Positions 46,957 through 56,662 of a DNA stretch of 64,000 nucleotides are shown here, piece by piece. The notes below the pieces were generated by a model. That model ran no database searches. It was not told the origin of the DNA and worked only from the letters and a program-made list of their open reading frames with translations. A program made the position numbers and the translations under genes. Origin of the DNA: Pseudomonas sp. UBA2684 (GTDB lineage: Bacteria > Pseudomonadota > Gammaproteobacteria > Pseudomonadales > Pseudomonadaceae); the NCBI GenBank assembly GCA_002354655.1, contig DELY01000050.1, forward strand, positions 340,037 to 404,036, in the 5' to 3' direction. Each line of letters opens with the position of its first letter. The first letter of the stretch is position 1.

Positions 46957-47304
46957 CTACTGCGACCAGACCGCCAACTGGTTGCCGCTGGGGTCGGCGA
47001 ACTGGAAGCGGCGTCCGCCGGGGAAGCTGAAAATCTCCTGGACGATGCGCCCGCCGGCGCTGCGCACCAGGGCCAGGGTCGCCTCCAGGTCGCTGGCGTA
47101 GATCACCACTAGCGGCGCGTGACCGACCGCCACGTCGCGGCAAAAGCCACCGCTCAGGCGGCCATCGCTGAAGCTGCTGTAGTGCGGCCCGTAGTCGGTA
47201 AACAGCCAGCCGAACACTTGCCCGTAGAACTGCTTGATCGCCAGCAGATCGGTGGCGCCGAACTCGATGTAGTCGATGCGCAGGTTGTGTTCGTGGGTTG
47301 ACAT
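46957..47304 (-). CDS. VOC family protein (glyoxalase-like)
   Basis: A 115-residue single-domain VOC-fold protein with the pattern IDYIEFGATDLLAIKQFYGQVFGW and FADPSGNQLAVWS at the end. Metal ligands are not obvious at all positions, so it may be catalytic or a binding protein. Substrate unknown. Confidence 0.8.
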   Translation of the reverse strand: MSTHEHNLRIDYIEFGATDLLAIKQFYGQVFGWLFTDYGPHYSSFSDGRLSGGFCRDVAVGHAPLVVIYASDLEATLALVRSAGGRIVQEIFSFPGGRRFQFADPSGNQLAVWSQ

Positions 47305-47359
47305 GCTGCTGTCCCGATCGGCGCGTAGGTAGCTAGAGCATAGTGGCAGACATCGGCAT

Positions 47360-48727
47360 TCACCCTTTGCGCCGGCGCCAGGCCAGCAGCGCCAGTATCA
47401 GCAGCGCGGCGCTGCCGGCCAGCCCATACAGCGCGCTCATGCTCAGCAGCGGTTGCTCGATGCGCAGATACCCCGGCGCGCCGAACAACTGGCGTACGGC
47501 GCTGTTGGCCTGCTCCAGGCTGACGGCCTGCAAGGCCTTGGCCGGGTCGCTGAAGCGGCCGTTGTGGTAATCGCCCAGGGCGTTCCAGTAATAGTCGGCG
47601 AGGGCACTGTTGCCCTGTACGGCCCAGCGCTGTTTGGCAATGGCGGCCTGTTGCAGGCGCTGGAAGGTGGCGGCGTCGAGGCCATTGTCGTGCAGGCGTT
47701 GGCCGAGGGCGCGCAAGACCTGCTCGGCGACCGTCAGGTCCGCGCGTTCCAGCTCGGCATTCAGGCTGAAGAAGCTGCGGCTGCCGTACACGCTGCGTTC
47801 GCTCCACGGCCCGTACGACAGGCTGCGTTGCAGGCGCAACTCCTGGTACAGCTGCCAGTCGAGGTAATCGCGCAGCAGTTCCCAGGTGGCGTGGTCGTGT
47901 TCGCCGACCCAGGGCTCGGGCAAGAGCCAATGCAGGCTGGCATTGTCGCCCAGCAGCCCGTTGAACAGGCTGCGGCGGGCAGCAGCCTGCTCGGTGCCCT
48001 CGGCCAGCTCGCGCGGCGGCGGTATGTCCGCGGCCGGCAATGCGCCGTAGCTACGGTCGAGGTAGGCCGGCAGCAGCGGGTCGAGGTCGCCGACCACGAT
48101 CAGGTTCATGTTGTTCGGCACGTACCAGTCGCGGCGCAGTTGCTCCAGCTGCGTCAGGCTGAGCGGCGCCAATGGCGCGCGTTCGGCGCAGGCCAGACCG
48201 AGTTCCACGGCCAGCTGTTGGTGGGCTTCGCGGCTGACATTTTGCTGGTCGAGCAGGCGTTGCAGGTTGGAGTAGTGGCCGCCGTTCTCGCGCTCGACCA
48301 CCCGCTTGGCGGCCGCGACCTTGCGTGCGTCCAGCTCGGTGTTGAGCAGGCTGGCGAGCAACAGGTCGAGCGCGGCGCGCTGGTTGGCGGCCGGCACTTC
48401 GAGCACATAGGTGGTGTCGCTGTCGCGGGTGTAGGCATTCCACTCGCCGCCAAGCGCTTGCATGCGTGCCTCCAACCCGGCTTCGCCGCTGGCGTCGATG
48501 CCGCTGAACAGCAGGTGTTCGAGCAGGTGCGGGAGTTCCTTGGCGGCGCAGCTGAAGTGCTCGAAGCCCACGCCGACCACCAGGCGAATCGCCACGTGGC
48601 CGCGCTCGGCTGTGGGCTTGAGCAGCACGTGCAGGCCGTTCTGCAGCGGGTAGCCCTCGACCTGCAAGCGGTCTTCGGCCAGGGCGGGGTTGAGCAGCAG
48701 CAGGCACAGCAGCAACAGGGTACGCAT
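47360..48727 (-). CDS. M16 family zinc peptidase with C-terminal membrane anchor
   Basis: A 455-residue protein with a signal peptide ending NPALA, an inverted zinc motif HLLEH (HXXEH) and a second M16 half at about 200-400. A C-terminal hydrophobic helix (LAGSAALLILALLAW) and basic end anchor it in the membrane. Start 48727 follows AGGA; an upstream ATG at 48748 is possible. Probably a periplasmic peptidase. Confidence 0.85.
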   Translation of the reverse strand: MRTLLLLCLLLLNPALAEDRLQVEGYPLQNGLHVLLKPTAERGHVAIRLVVGVGFEHFSCAAKELPHLLEHLLFSGIDASGEAGLEARMQALGGEWNAYTRDSDTTYVLEVPAANQRAALDLLLASLLNTELDARKVAAAKRVVERENGGHYSNLQRLLDQQNVSREAHQQLAVELGLACAERAPLAPLSLTQLEQLRRDWYVPNNMNLIVVGDLDPLLPAYLDRSYGALPAADIPPPRELAEGTEQAAARRSLFNGLLGDNASLHWLLPEPWVGEHDHATWELLRDYLDWQLYQELRLQRSLSYGPWSERSVYGSRSFFSLNAELERADLTVAEQVLRALGQRLHDNGLDAATFQRLQQAAIAKQRWAVQGNSALADYYWNALGDYHNGRFSDPAKALQAVSLEQANSAVRQLFGAPGYLRIEQPLLSMSALYGLAGSAALLILALLAWRRRKG

Positions 48728-48904
48728 GAGAGTCTTCCTGACGGTCATCGTCCCAGCATACCCGCTGCCTGTCGCGATTGGCCATGGCGCTTGGCGGCCT
48801 CTGCCACTGCTGCCGTGCGGGTGGCTGCATAAGCTGCGCTGAACTGGCGCCACCGCGTCAGCGCCGTTTATCGAGCCAATGCTCGTCGATCGCGGGAGAG
48901 TCCC

Positions 48905-49852
48905 ATGCGTGTCTTGATCACCGGAGCGGCAGGTTTTATCGGCCAACAGTTACTCCGCCAGTTGGCGGTTCAGCAGCCGCAGTGGACGCTGATTGCCGCC
49001 GACATCCGCCCGCAGAGCCGCGAGGGCCTGAGCCTGAATATCGAACCGGTGCTGCTCGATATCAGCCAGCCGCGCGCGGTGCGCGCGTGCGTGGCGATCT
49101 GGCAGCCGCAGGCCATCGTGCACCTGGCCTCGGTGGTGACCCCGCCGCGCGGCATGAGCGATGCGCAGCTGCACGCCATCGATGTCGGCGGCACCCAGGC
49201 GGTGGTCGATGCCGCCGTGGCTGAAGGGGTCGCGCAACTGATCGTCACCAGCTCCGGGGCGGCCTACGGCTATGACCCGGAGAACGCCGAGTGGATCGAC
49301 GAGGACCAGCCGTTGCGCGGGCATGCCCTGTTCGCTTATGCCAAGCACAAGCGTGAGGTCGAGGCGTTACTGGCCGAGGCGCGTCGTCAGCACCCGCAGC
49401 TCAAGCAGCTGGTGCTGCGCCCCGGCACGATTCTCGGCAAGCAAGTGAACAACCAGATCACCGAGTTGTTCAAGAAACGCGCGGTGCTGGGCATCCGCGG
49501 CAGCGACAGCCGGTTCGTGTTCATCTGGGACCAGGACGTGGTCAATATCATCGGCCAGGGCCTGGCGCGACAGGCCGAGGGCATCTTCAACCTGGCCGGC
49601 GATGGTGCGCTGTCGCTGCGCGAGATCGCCGGGTTGCTCGGCAAGCCCTATCGACCGTTGCCCGCCTGGCTGATCCGCACGCTGTTGCGCCTGCTCAAAC
49701 CGCTCGGCCTGACGCAGTACGGCCCGGAGCAGTTGGACTTTCTGCGTTACCGCCCGGTGTTGGCCAACCGCCGGTTGAAGGAAGATTTTGGCTACATCCC
49801 GCGCTACAGCAGCCGCGAGGCGTTTCTGGCGTTTCTCCGGGCGCAGGGCTAG
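48905..49852 (+). CDS. NAD-dependent epimerase/dehydratase (extended SDR)
   Basis: A 315-residue SDR with the Rossmann motif TGAAGFIGQQLL, VHLASVVTP and the YAKHK active-site motif near residue 145 (S...YxxxK). Substrate unknown, a sugar nucleotide or similar. GGGAGAG precedes the ATG. Its TAG stop overlaps the stop of the convergent AraC gene. Confidence 0.85.
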   Translation: MRVLITGAAGFIGQQLLRQLAVQQPQWTLIAADIRPQSREGLSLNIEPVLLDISQPRAVRACVAIWQPQAIVHLASVVTPPRGMSDAQLHAIDVGGTQAVVDAAVAEGVAQLIVTSSGAAYGYDPENAEWIDEDQPLRGHALFAYAKHKREVEALLAEARRQHPQLKQLVLRPGTILGKQVNNQITELFKKRAVLGIRGSDSRFVFIWDQDVVNIIGQGLARQAEGIFNLAGDGALSLREIAGLLGKPYRPLPAWLIRTLLRLLKPLGLTQYGPEQLDFLRYRPVLANRRLKEDFGYIPRYSSREAFLAFLRAQG

Positions 49853-50874
49853 CCCTGCTTGAGCCGCGCGCGGTATTCGCCGGGGGTCAGCCCGGTCCAC
49901 TGGCGGAAGGCGCGGAAGAACACGCTGGGTTCCGAATAGCCGAGCAGCAGGGCGATCTCCGCCGCGGGCAGGCTGCCGCTGCCGAGGTGGCGTTCGGCCA
50001 ACTGGCGGCGCGTGTCGTTGAGCAACTGTTGGTAGCTGCAGCCTTCCTCGGCCAGGCGCCGTTGCAGGGTGCGTTCGCTGAGGTGCAGGGCGCGCGCGAG
50101 TTCCGCGCGGTCCGGTTCGCCGTGGGCCAGTTGTTCGCCGAGCAGGGCAACCACGCGGGCGCTCAGGCCTTCACTGGGCAGGCGCGCGAGCAGCGCTTCG
50201 GCATGTTGGCGCAGCAGGCTTTGCAGGGGCGGGTTGGCTTGGATCAGCGGCGCATCGCGCAGCGTGCGGGGCAGCACGAGGCCGTAATCGTCCGCTGCAA
50301 AATGCAGCGGGCAGGCGAAGATTGCCTGGTAGGGCGTCAGATCCGCCGGTTGCGGGTGGACGAAATGCGCGCGCAGCAGGCGAAAATCGTCCAGCAGCGG
50401 GGTGACCATCTGCACCCAGCAGGCCATCAGCGCCAGCACGCGGGTGCGCGTCGCCGGCAGGTCCGGGTGCAGCGGCCGGTACAGCAGATGCAGCTCGTCG
50501 CCCTGTTCGTGCAGCTGGACTTCACCGCCTTCGCCGACCAAACGCTGGTAACGCAGGCCGGCGGCCAGGGCATCGCCCAGGGTCGCGCTGCTTTGCAGCA
50601 GGTAGCCGAGCACACTGAACGGTCCTGGCGCGAGGTTGCTGCCCAGGGCCAGGCCCGGCTCGCCGTGCGGCAAACGGCTCAGCGCCTGCCAGAGGCGTTC
50701 CTGGGCGGCGAATGGCACGCGTGCGTCGGGATCGGCGAGCTGCGTCTCCGACAGCGCGCACTCGGCGAGCAATGTTGCGCGGTCGAGGCCCAGGCGAGTG
50801 GCGGCATGCAGCACGGCTTGGGTGATGCTGGCGCTGACCGAGGCGTGGTGCGGATCGAGGGGCTGAGTTGGCAT
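49849..50874 (-). CDS. AraC family regulator (arabinose-operon-type N-terminal domain absent; OruR/ArgR-like architecture)
   Basis: A 341-residue regulator with a large helical N-terminal effector domain (about 20-210) and a C-terminal AraC HTH (SERTLQRRLAEEGCSYQQLLNDTRR; LLGYSEPSVFFRAFRQWTGLTPGEYR). This is the architecture of Pseudomonas AraC regulators with an arabinose-binding-like or OruR-type sensor. Start set at 50874. Divergent from the TAXI gene at 51056, a plausible target. Confidence 0.82.
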   Translation of the reverse strand: MPTQPLDPHHASVSASITQAVLHAATRLGLDRATLLAECALSETQLADPDARVPFAAQERLWQALSRLPHGEPGLALGSNLAPGPFSVLGYLLQSSATLGDALAAGLRYQRLVGEGGEVQLHEQGDELHLLYRPLHPDLPATRTRVLALMACWVQMVTPLLDDFRLLRAHFVHPQPADLTPYQAIFACPLHFAADDYGLVLPRTLRDAPLIQANPPLQSLLRQHAEALLARLPSEGLSARVVALLGEQLAHGEPDRAELARALHLSERTLQRRLAEEGCSYQQLLNDTRRQLAERHLGSGSLPAAEIALLLGYSEPSVFFRAFRQWTGLTPGEYRARLKQG

Positions 50875-51055
50875 GCAGCGATTCTGCCCAAAGGCGCTGC
50901 GCGGCGATAGCCTGGCCGCTGTGCTTACATACTTGGTTACCAGCCGCTCGCGCGTGCGCCGGGCAACTTGGCGTCGAACCGTTAGGCTTGCTGCCGAGGG
51001 CGCCGGTGATTCACCTCGACGCGGCCGGCGACTACCCGAACAGGAGACCCCCAGC

Positions 51056-52027
51056 ATGAACGCTCATCCCCTCGCTTGGGTGCTGTCGGCGCTGCTCACG
51101 GGCAGCGCCCTGAGCGGCACGGCACAGGCCGAAGAGCAATTCGTGACCATCGGCACGGGCGGCTACACCGGCGTGTACTACGTCGCCGGTCAGGCGATCT
51201 GCCGCTTCTTCAACCGCGCCAGCGATGCGCATGGCATGCGCTGCAACGCACCGGCCACCAGCGGCGGCGTGGCTAACGTCAACGGCCTGCGCAGCGGTGA
51301 ATTCAACTTCGCCCTCATGCAGTCGGACCACCAGTACAAGGCGCTCAATGGCCTGGCGCCCTTCGCCGCCGAGGGTGCGATGAGCGACATTCGCGCGGTG
51401 TTCTCCATGCAGAGCGAGGTGTTCACCATCCTCGCTCGGCGCGACGCCCATATCGCTCACTTCGACGACCTCAAAGGCAAGCGCGTCAACATCGGCAGCC
51501 CTGGCTCCGGGCAGCGCAGCAGCTTCGAAGAAATCATGCAGGTGAAGGGCTGGGATGCGTCGGTCTTCGCCCTGGTCGCCGAACTCAAACCGGCCGAACA
51601 GGCTTCGGCGCTGAGCGACAACAGCATCGACGCAATGGCCTATTTCGTCGGTCACCCGAACGGCGCCATTCAGGAGGCCACTACCACCAGCGATGCGCTG
51701 CTGGTGCCGGTCACCGGGCCGGCAATCGACACGCTGCTGGCCGAGAAAAGCTATTACAGCCGGGCCGAGATTCCCGCCGGGCTGTACCGCGGTAATCCCA
51801 CGGCGATCGCCTCGATTGGCACTCAGGCGGTGCTTGCCACATCGGCGAATAGCGATCCGGAAATGGTCTATCAACTGGTCAAGACGGTGTTCGACAACCT
51901 GGAGCGCTTCAAACGCCTGCACCCGGCCTTCGCCGAACTGCGCGCCGAGCAGATGATCACGCAGGGCCTCACCGCGCCGCTGCATGACGGTGCCCTGCGT
52001 TACTACAAGGAGCGTGGCTGGCGTTAG
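51056..52027 (+). CDS. TAXI-family TRAP transporter solute-binding protein
   Basis: A 323-residue periplasmic receptor with signal peptide ending GTAQA. TAXI signatures are FVTIGTGGYTGVYYVAGQAIC near the start and VNIGSPGSGQRSSFEEIM in the middle. Such receptors normally serve a fused TRAP membrane protein, but no such gene is nearby. Ligand unknown. Confidence 0.88.
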   Translation: MNAHPLAWVLSALLTGSALSGTAQAEEQFVTIGTGGYTGVYYVAGQAICRFFNRASDAHGMRCNAPATSGGVANVNGLRSGEFNFALMQSDHQYKALNGLAPFAAEGAMSDIRAVFSMQSEVFTILARRDAHIAHFDDLKGKRVNIGSPGSGQRSSFEEIMQVKGWDASVFALVAELKPAEQASALSDNSIDAMAYFVGHPNGAIQEATTTSDALLVPVTGPAIDTLLAEKSYYSRAEIPAGLYRGNPTAIASIGTQAVLATSANSDPEMVYQLVKTVFDNLERFKRLHPAFAELRAEQMITQGLTAPLHDGALRYYKERGWR

Positions 52028-52117
52028 CGGGGGTATCTGATGATTGCCGCGATAATCAGCACTTCCATCGATCTCCGGGGGGCACTGCCTATCGAGACTT
52101 GGCCAAGGTCAAACCAG

Positions 52118-52143
52118 AAGGCTGCTCCGGCTGCCTTTTTGAT
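52118..52143 (+). terminator. Rho-independent terminator after the TAXI gene
   Basis: AAGGC..GC (52118-52125) pairs with GC..GCCTT (52130-52137), with one mismatch and a TCCG loop, followed by TTTTTGAT. The T-tract is the duplicated target of the mobile element that begins at 52144. Confidence 0.75.
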
Positions 52144-52389
52144 GGCTATGTCCCCGTTAACGGTTGTACGCAGATTCGCTTGAGGCCGGCTGGCAAAGCA
52201 ACTGCGCAATGGCTGCGCCACGTAACCCACCAAGTGCTAATCGGCCTATCCCCTCTGGCGGGTTACGGCGCTCCTGACTATGCAGCCGCCGATAGTCCGT
52301 GGTCATGCGCCTAACCCACCCTACGCATTACCGCGCTCCAGGCATCGCCTGGCCGGCTGCACGTTTCAACACATAACGGGTACATAGCC
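52144..52389 (+). mobile_element. miniature inverted-repeat element, copy B
   Basis: A 246-bp non-coding element with ends GGCTATGTCCCCGTTA (52144-52159) and TAACGGGTACATAGCC (52374-52389), 15 of 16 inverted match. It is flanked by a perfect 8-bp duplication TTTTTGAT (52136-52143, 52390-52397). It is homologous in inverted orientation to 15412-15676. It occupies the gap between the TAXI gene and the hsd operon, and no other gene fits in 52028-52475. Confidence 0.92.
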
Positions 52390-52475
52390 TTTTTGATTGG
52401 CATACACCCACCCGCCTTGGAATACTGTCGCCACTCGCGCGAGCTATGCGTCCATGCACTGTTAAGCAGAACCCG

Positions 52476-54554
52476 ATGACCAAAGAGCAGTTACAGAAAC
52501 TCGAAGCCGACCTCTGGCGCGCCGCCGATAACCTGCGCGCCAACTCCGACCTCAAGGCCAGCGAATATTCCACCCCGGTATTGGGGCTGATCTTCCTCAA
52601 GTTCGCCGACAACAAGTTCAAGCAGCACGAGAAAGCCATTCACCGCGACTTTCTTGCGTTCAAGGACACCCGCCTGGAGAAATCCCTGGCCGATATCGCC
52701 ATCGAGAAGTGCGGCTTCTATCTGCCAGACCACGCCCGTTACGACTACCTGCTTAATCTGGAAGACAGCAAGGACATCGCCAAGGCCATCAAGGAGGCGA
52801 TGAAGGCCATCGAGGAGTACAAACCCGAGCTGCAGGGCGTGCTGCCGCAGGACGAGTACTTCCGCCTCACCCGCTCGGCGCAGAACAAGGGCATCCCCAA
52901 AGAGCTGCTGCGCACCTTCAACGACATTCCCCAGGATGCCAGCGGCGATATCTTCGGGCAGATCTATGAATACTTCCTGGCCGAATTCGCCCTCTCCGAA
53001 GGCCAGGGCGGCGGTGAGTTCTTTACCCCGCGCTCAGTGGTCAAGCTGATGGTGGAAATCATTGAGCCCCATGGCGGCAAGGTCTACGACCCGGCTTGCG
53101 GCTCGGCGGGTATGTTTGTGCAGTCCGCGCAATTTATTGAGCAGCACCGCCATGACGCTAATCACGCCAATGACGGCGATATCTACGTCTACGGCCAGGA
53201 AAAAACCCTGGAAACCGTCAAGCTGGCCAAGATGAACCTGGCGGTCAACGGCCTGCGCGGCACCATCATGCAGGCCAATAGTTACTACGAAGATCCGCAC
53301 AACAGCTTCGGTCAGTTCGACTACGTGATGGCCAATCCGCCGTTCAACGTCGACGACGTGTCCCTGGCTACGGTGGAGAACGACCGCCGCTTCAACACCT
53401 ACGGTATTCCGCGCAACAAATCCAAGGCCAAGAAGGGCGAAGAAGGCAAGGAAACCGTACCCAACGGCAACTACCTGTGGATCAACCTGTTCGCCACCTC
53501 GCTCAAGCCCAAGGGCCGCGCGGCGCTGGTAATGGCCAACTCGGCCTCTGACGCCCGCCATTCCGAGGCCGAGATTCGCCAGGCGCTGATCGACAACAAC
53601 CTGATCTACGCCATGCTCAGCCTGCCGTCGAATCTGTTCTACACCGTCACCCTGCCGGCTACGTTGTGGTTCTTCGACAAGGCCAAGCAGGACAAGCGCA
53701 TCCTGTTTATTGATGCACGCAATATCTTCACCCAGCTCACCCGCTCCCTGCGTGAGCTGAATGACGAACAAGTGCAGAACATCGCCATCATCAGCAAGTT
53801 GCACCGCGGCCAGCGTGATGAGTTCGTGTGCCTGGTCGACGGCTACTTCACCGCCGGCGTGGCGCGGCTGGTGGAAAATCAGCCGCATATTCAGCCGTTA
53901 TCCGAGCAACTGCTGGATATGCTGCAGGAAGCCGAAGGCCGTGCGGCAGTGCAAGCCCTGCGCGAACAATGGGTCGAGCTCAAGCCGCTGCAAGATGCCT
54001 ACGCCGCCTACCAGGCCAAGCACCTGGACGCTGCCGAAGTGGATGCCAAGAACCAGGCCCAGCATGTCTTGCGCGAAACCTTCGATCCCTTCTTCTCCGG
54101 CCTGCATGCCAACCTCAAGCGCCTGGACAAGGCCGTGCGCCAGCACGAGAAGCGTCTGGCCGAAGCCGCTAAAGCCGAAGGCAAACGCGGCAGCACCGAC
54201 CGCGAAACCAAGGTGCTAAAAACCGCCCTGGAAAAACTGCATGGCGAAGTGAAAGGCGCGGAAAGCTACTTCCAGCATATTCACTGGCTGCAAGAACGCT
54301 TCCCCGCCGCCCAATACGAAGACGTCACCGGCCTGTGCAAGTTGGCCAGCCCGGAAGAGATGAAGGAGCAGGACTATTCGCTCAACCCCGGCCGCTATGT
54401 CGGCGTGGTGATCGAGGAAGACGGCAAGAGCGAAGAGGAATTTATCGACGGCCTGCTGGCGATGAACGACGAGCTGACCCGTCTCAACGGCGAGGCCCGC
54501 GAACTGGAAACCGTGATCGCCCACAATATCCGCCAACTGACTGGCGAGGCCTGA
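52476..54554 (+). CDS. hsdM: type I restriction-modification system methyltransferase subunit
   Basis: A 692-residue N6-adenine methyltransferase. The N-terminal helical HsdM_N domain is at 1-140; SAM motif I DPACGSAGM is near residue 204; catalytic NPPF at about 286. A long C-terminal coiled region follows (about 480-690). ATG 52476 gives MTKEQLQKLEADLW. It pairs with HsdS to methylate both strands of a bipartite site. Confidence 0.94.
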   Translation: MTKEQLQKLEADLWRAADNLRANSDLKASEYSTPVLGLIFLKFADNKFKQHEKAIHRDFLAFKDTRLEKSLADIAIEKCGFYLPDHARYDYLLNLEDSKDIAKAIKEAMKAIEEYKPELQGVLPQDEYFRLTRSAQNKGIPKELLRTFNDIPQDASGDIFGQIYEYFLAEFALSEGQGGGEFFTPRSVVKLMVEIIEPHGGKVYDPACGSAGMFVQSAQFIEQHRHDANHANDGDIYVYGQEKTLETVKLAKMNLAVNGLRGTIMQANSYYEDPHNSFGQFDYVMANPPFNVDDVSLATVENDRRFNTYGIPRNKSKAKKGEEGKETVPNGNYLWINLFATSLKPKGRAALVMANSASDARHSEAEIRQALIDNNLIYAMLSLPSNLFYTVTLPATLWFFDKAKQDKRILFIDARNIFTQLTRSLRELNDEQVQNIAIISKLHRGQRDEFVCLVDGYFTAGVARLVENQPHIQPLSEQLLDMLQEAEGRAAVQALREQWVELKPLQDAYAAYQAKHLDAAEVDAKNQAQHVLRETFDPFFSGLHANLKRLDKAVRQHEKRLAEAAKAEGKRGSTDRETKVLKTALEKLHGEVKGAESYFQHIHWLQERFPAAQYEDVTGLCKLASPEEMKEQDYSLNPGRYVGVVIEEDGKSEEEFIDGLLAMNDELTRLNGEARELETVIAHNIRQLTGEA

Positions 54555-54598
54555 GTGCGGCTGCCAGTCTTGGGGCGTACCCACAAGGAGCGTTACCG

Positions 54599-55462
54599 AT
54601 GAAAAAGGATTTGATCGTCAAACTGCATGCCGCCTTCGAAGACATCGTTCAGCGCCACGCGGAAACCGCCACCGAATTCTGGCTGGCCCGCGAGCTGCAA
54701 CCGATGCTTGGTTATGCCCGCTGGGAAAACTTCGCCAAGATCGTCGACAAGGCCAAGGCCTCCTGCGAGGCGGCGGGCAATCGGGTCGACGACCATTTTC
54801 GTGATGTCACGAAAATGGTCAGCCTCGGCTCCGGCTCCCAGCGCGCCGTCGAGGATATCGCCCTGACCCGCTACGCCTGCTACCTGATCGCGCAGAACGG
54901 TGACCCGAGCAAAGAGCCCATCGCCTTCGCCCAAACCTACTTCGCCCTGCAAACCCGCAAGCAGGAGCTGATCGAACAGCGCCTGGCGGAAAGCGAACGG
55001 CTGGTCGCGCGCAAAAAACTCACCGCCTCGGAAAAACAGCTGTCCAGCGTGATCTACGAACGCCTGGGTGAGGAACAGAGCTTTGCCCGCATCCGCAGTC
55101 GCGGCGATCAGGCGCTGTTCGGCGGCGTCAGTACCCAGCAGATGAAGGAACGCCTCGGCGTGCCGCAGAGCCGGCCACTGGCCGACTTTCTGCCGACCAT
55201 CACCATCAAGGCCAAGGATTTCGCCAACGAAATCACCAACTTCAATATCAAGAAAGACGACCTCGACAGCGAACGCGAAATCACCAACGAGCATGTAAAG
55301 AACAATGCCGATGTGCGAGCGCTGCTTGGGGATCGCGGCATCGTGCCCGAGCAGTTGCCGGCGGCTGAAGATCTGAAAAAGATTGAGCGGCGGCATACGG
55401 CAGAGGCCAAGAAGCTGCCGAAGACGGTGGAGCGGTTGGATGATGAGTCAAAGCATGAGTAG
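54599..55462 (+). CDS. dinD: DNA-damage-inducible protein D (DinD) family
   Basis: A 287-residue protein of the DinD family. The N-terminal BRO-like segment is LARELQPMLGYARWENFAKIVDKAK; a helical C-terminal region includes ITNEHVKNNADVRALLGDRGI. E. coli DinD inhibits RecA-mediated strand exchange. Inserted between hsdM and hsdS with AAGGAG upstream. No LexA box is visible near it, so it is probably expressed with hsd. Confidence 0.85.
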   Translation: MKKDLIVKLHAAFEDIVQRHAETATEFWLARELQPMLGYARWENFAKIVDKAKASCEAAGNRVDDHFRDVTKMVSLGSGSQRAVEDIALTRYACYLIAQNGDPSKEPIAFAQTYFALQTRKQELIEQRLAESERLVARKKLTASEKQLSSVIYERLGEEQSFARIRSRGDQALFGGVSTQQMKERLGVPQSRPLADFLPTITIKAKDFANEITNFNIKKDDLDSEREITNEHVKNNADVRALLGDRGIVPEQLPAAEDLKKIERRHTAEAKKLPKTVERLDDESKHE

Positions 55463-55480
55463 TCAGCAAAAGGTCAATCT

Positions 55481-56662
55481 ATGAGTGGTTTCGATGAGTA
55501 CAAGCTGGGCGACTTGCTGACCTTCCAGCGTGGTTTTGACATCACTAAAAGCGAACAACAGGAAGGAGATGTTCCGATAGTTTCTTCGTCGGGTATTTCC
55601 AGCTTTCACAACCAGTCCAAATCGAGTGCGCCTGGTGTGGTGATTGGCCGTAAAGGCTCCTTGGGAACAGTGCACTACCTCAAAGCCAAGTATTGGCCGC
55701 ATGACACGACGCTATGGGTAAAAGACTTCAAGGGTAACGATCCTAGGTTTATCTATTATTTTTTGCAGACCTTGCATCTTGAGAACTTTGACGTCGGATC
55801 GTCTAACCCCACGCTAAATCGGAATCACCTTCACAAAATAAGAGTGCTTTTTCCAAAGAAGCAACAGAAGAAAATTGCCGCCGTTCTTTCCGCCTACGAC
55901 GATCTAATCGATAACAACCGCCGCCGTATCGAACTGCTGGAGCAAATGGCCGAGGAGCTTTACCGCGAATGGTTTGTGCGCTTCCGTTTTCCGGGCTATC
56001 GGCAGGCGAAGTTTGAGAAGGGCTTGCCTGTGGATTGGGAACGAAAGGCGCTTGGCTCTCTTGGAACATACCTGAATGGCTATGCATTCAAGCCCTCTGA
56101 TCTGTCTCTAGCAGGCATTCCGGTCATTAAGATCAAGGAGATAAATGGCGGGGTTACGGCTGAAACCCCACGAAACAGTGGTGAGTCCATAGCCAAGAAA
56201 TATCACTTCGATGATGGATCTATTATTTTTTCGTGGTCAGCAACCCTGGCTGTGAAAATCTGGGATCAAGGCCCAGGGCTCTTAAATCAGCATCTGTTCA
56301 AGGTCGCACCTGTTGACGTTATTCCCAGTAGCTTTTTGTATTTATCAATCAAATTCTGCCTGCCAATATTTGATTCGCTAACCACAGGCTCCACGATGAA
56401 ACACATCAAGCGCAAAGAACTTGATGCTGTAAAAATCGGCTTGCCAGGCAAGGCGATTCTTGAGGCGTTTGACAGATCCGCCTCTCCGCTCGTGCAAGAG
56501 AAACTAAAGCTCTCAAAGTCGAACCAGCTCTTGATTGAAGCGAGGAATCAGCTTTTGACCAGATTGATCTCCGGCAAACTCCCCGTCGATCAACTGGATA
56601 TCCAGTTTCCCCCCAGCATGCGCGAGGCCGACGCGGCCCGACAGGAAGTAGCCTATGCCTAA
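55481..56662 (+). CDS. hsdS: type I restriction-modification specificity subunit
   Basis: A 393-residue specificity subunit with two target-recognition domains (about 1-150 and 190-330) and conserved helices between and after them (KKIAAVLSAYDDLIDNNRRRIELLEQMAEELYREWFVR). The TRD coding regions are distinctly AT-richer than hsdM and hsdR, which suggests exchange by recombination. The stop overlaps the hsdR start by 8 bases. Confidence 0.92.
   Translation: MSGFDEYKLGDLLTFQRGFDITKSEQQEGDVPIVSSSGISSFHNQSKSSAPGVVIGRKGSLGTVHYLKAKYWPHDTTLWVKDFKGNDPRFIYYFLQTLHLENFDVGSSNPTLNRNHLHKIRVLFPKKQQKKIAAVLSAYDDLIDNNRRRIELLEQMAEELYREWFVRFRFPGYRQAKFEKGLPVDWERKALGSLGTYLNGYAFKPSDLSLAGIPVIKIKEINGGVTAETPRNSGESIAKKYHFDDGSIIFSWSATLAVKIWDQGPGLLNQHLFKVAPVDVIPSSFLYLSIKFCLPIFDSLTTGSTMKHIKRKELDAVKIGLPGKAILEAFDRSASPLVQEKLKLSKSNQLLIEARNQLLTRLISGKLPVDQLDIQFPPSMREADAARQEVAYA

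Noticed and set aside
54555..54598. LexA box controlling dinD
   Set aside because: No CTGT-N8-ACAG occurs in the hsdM-dinD gap or before hsdM.
55481..56662. Frameshifted or split hsdS
   Set aside because: The frame is continuous with two recognition domains and normal length.
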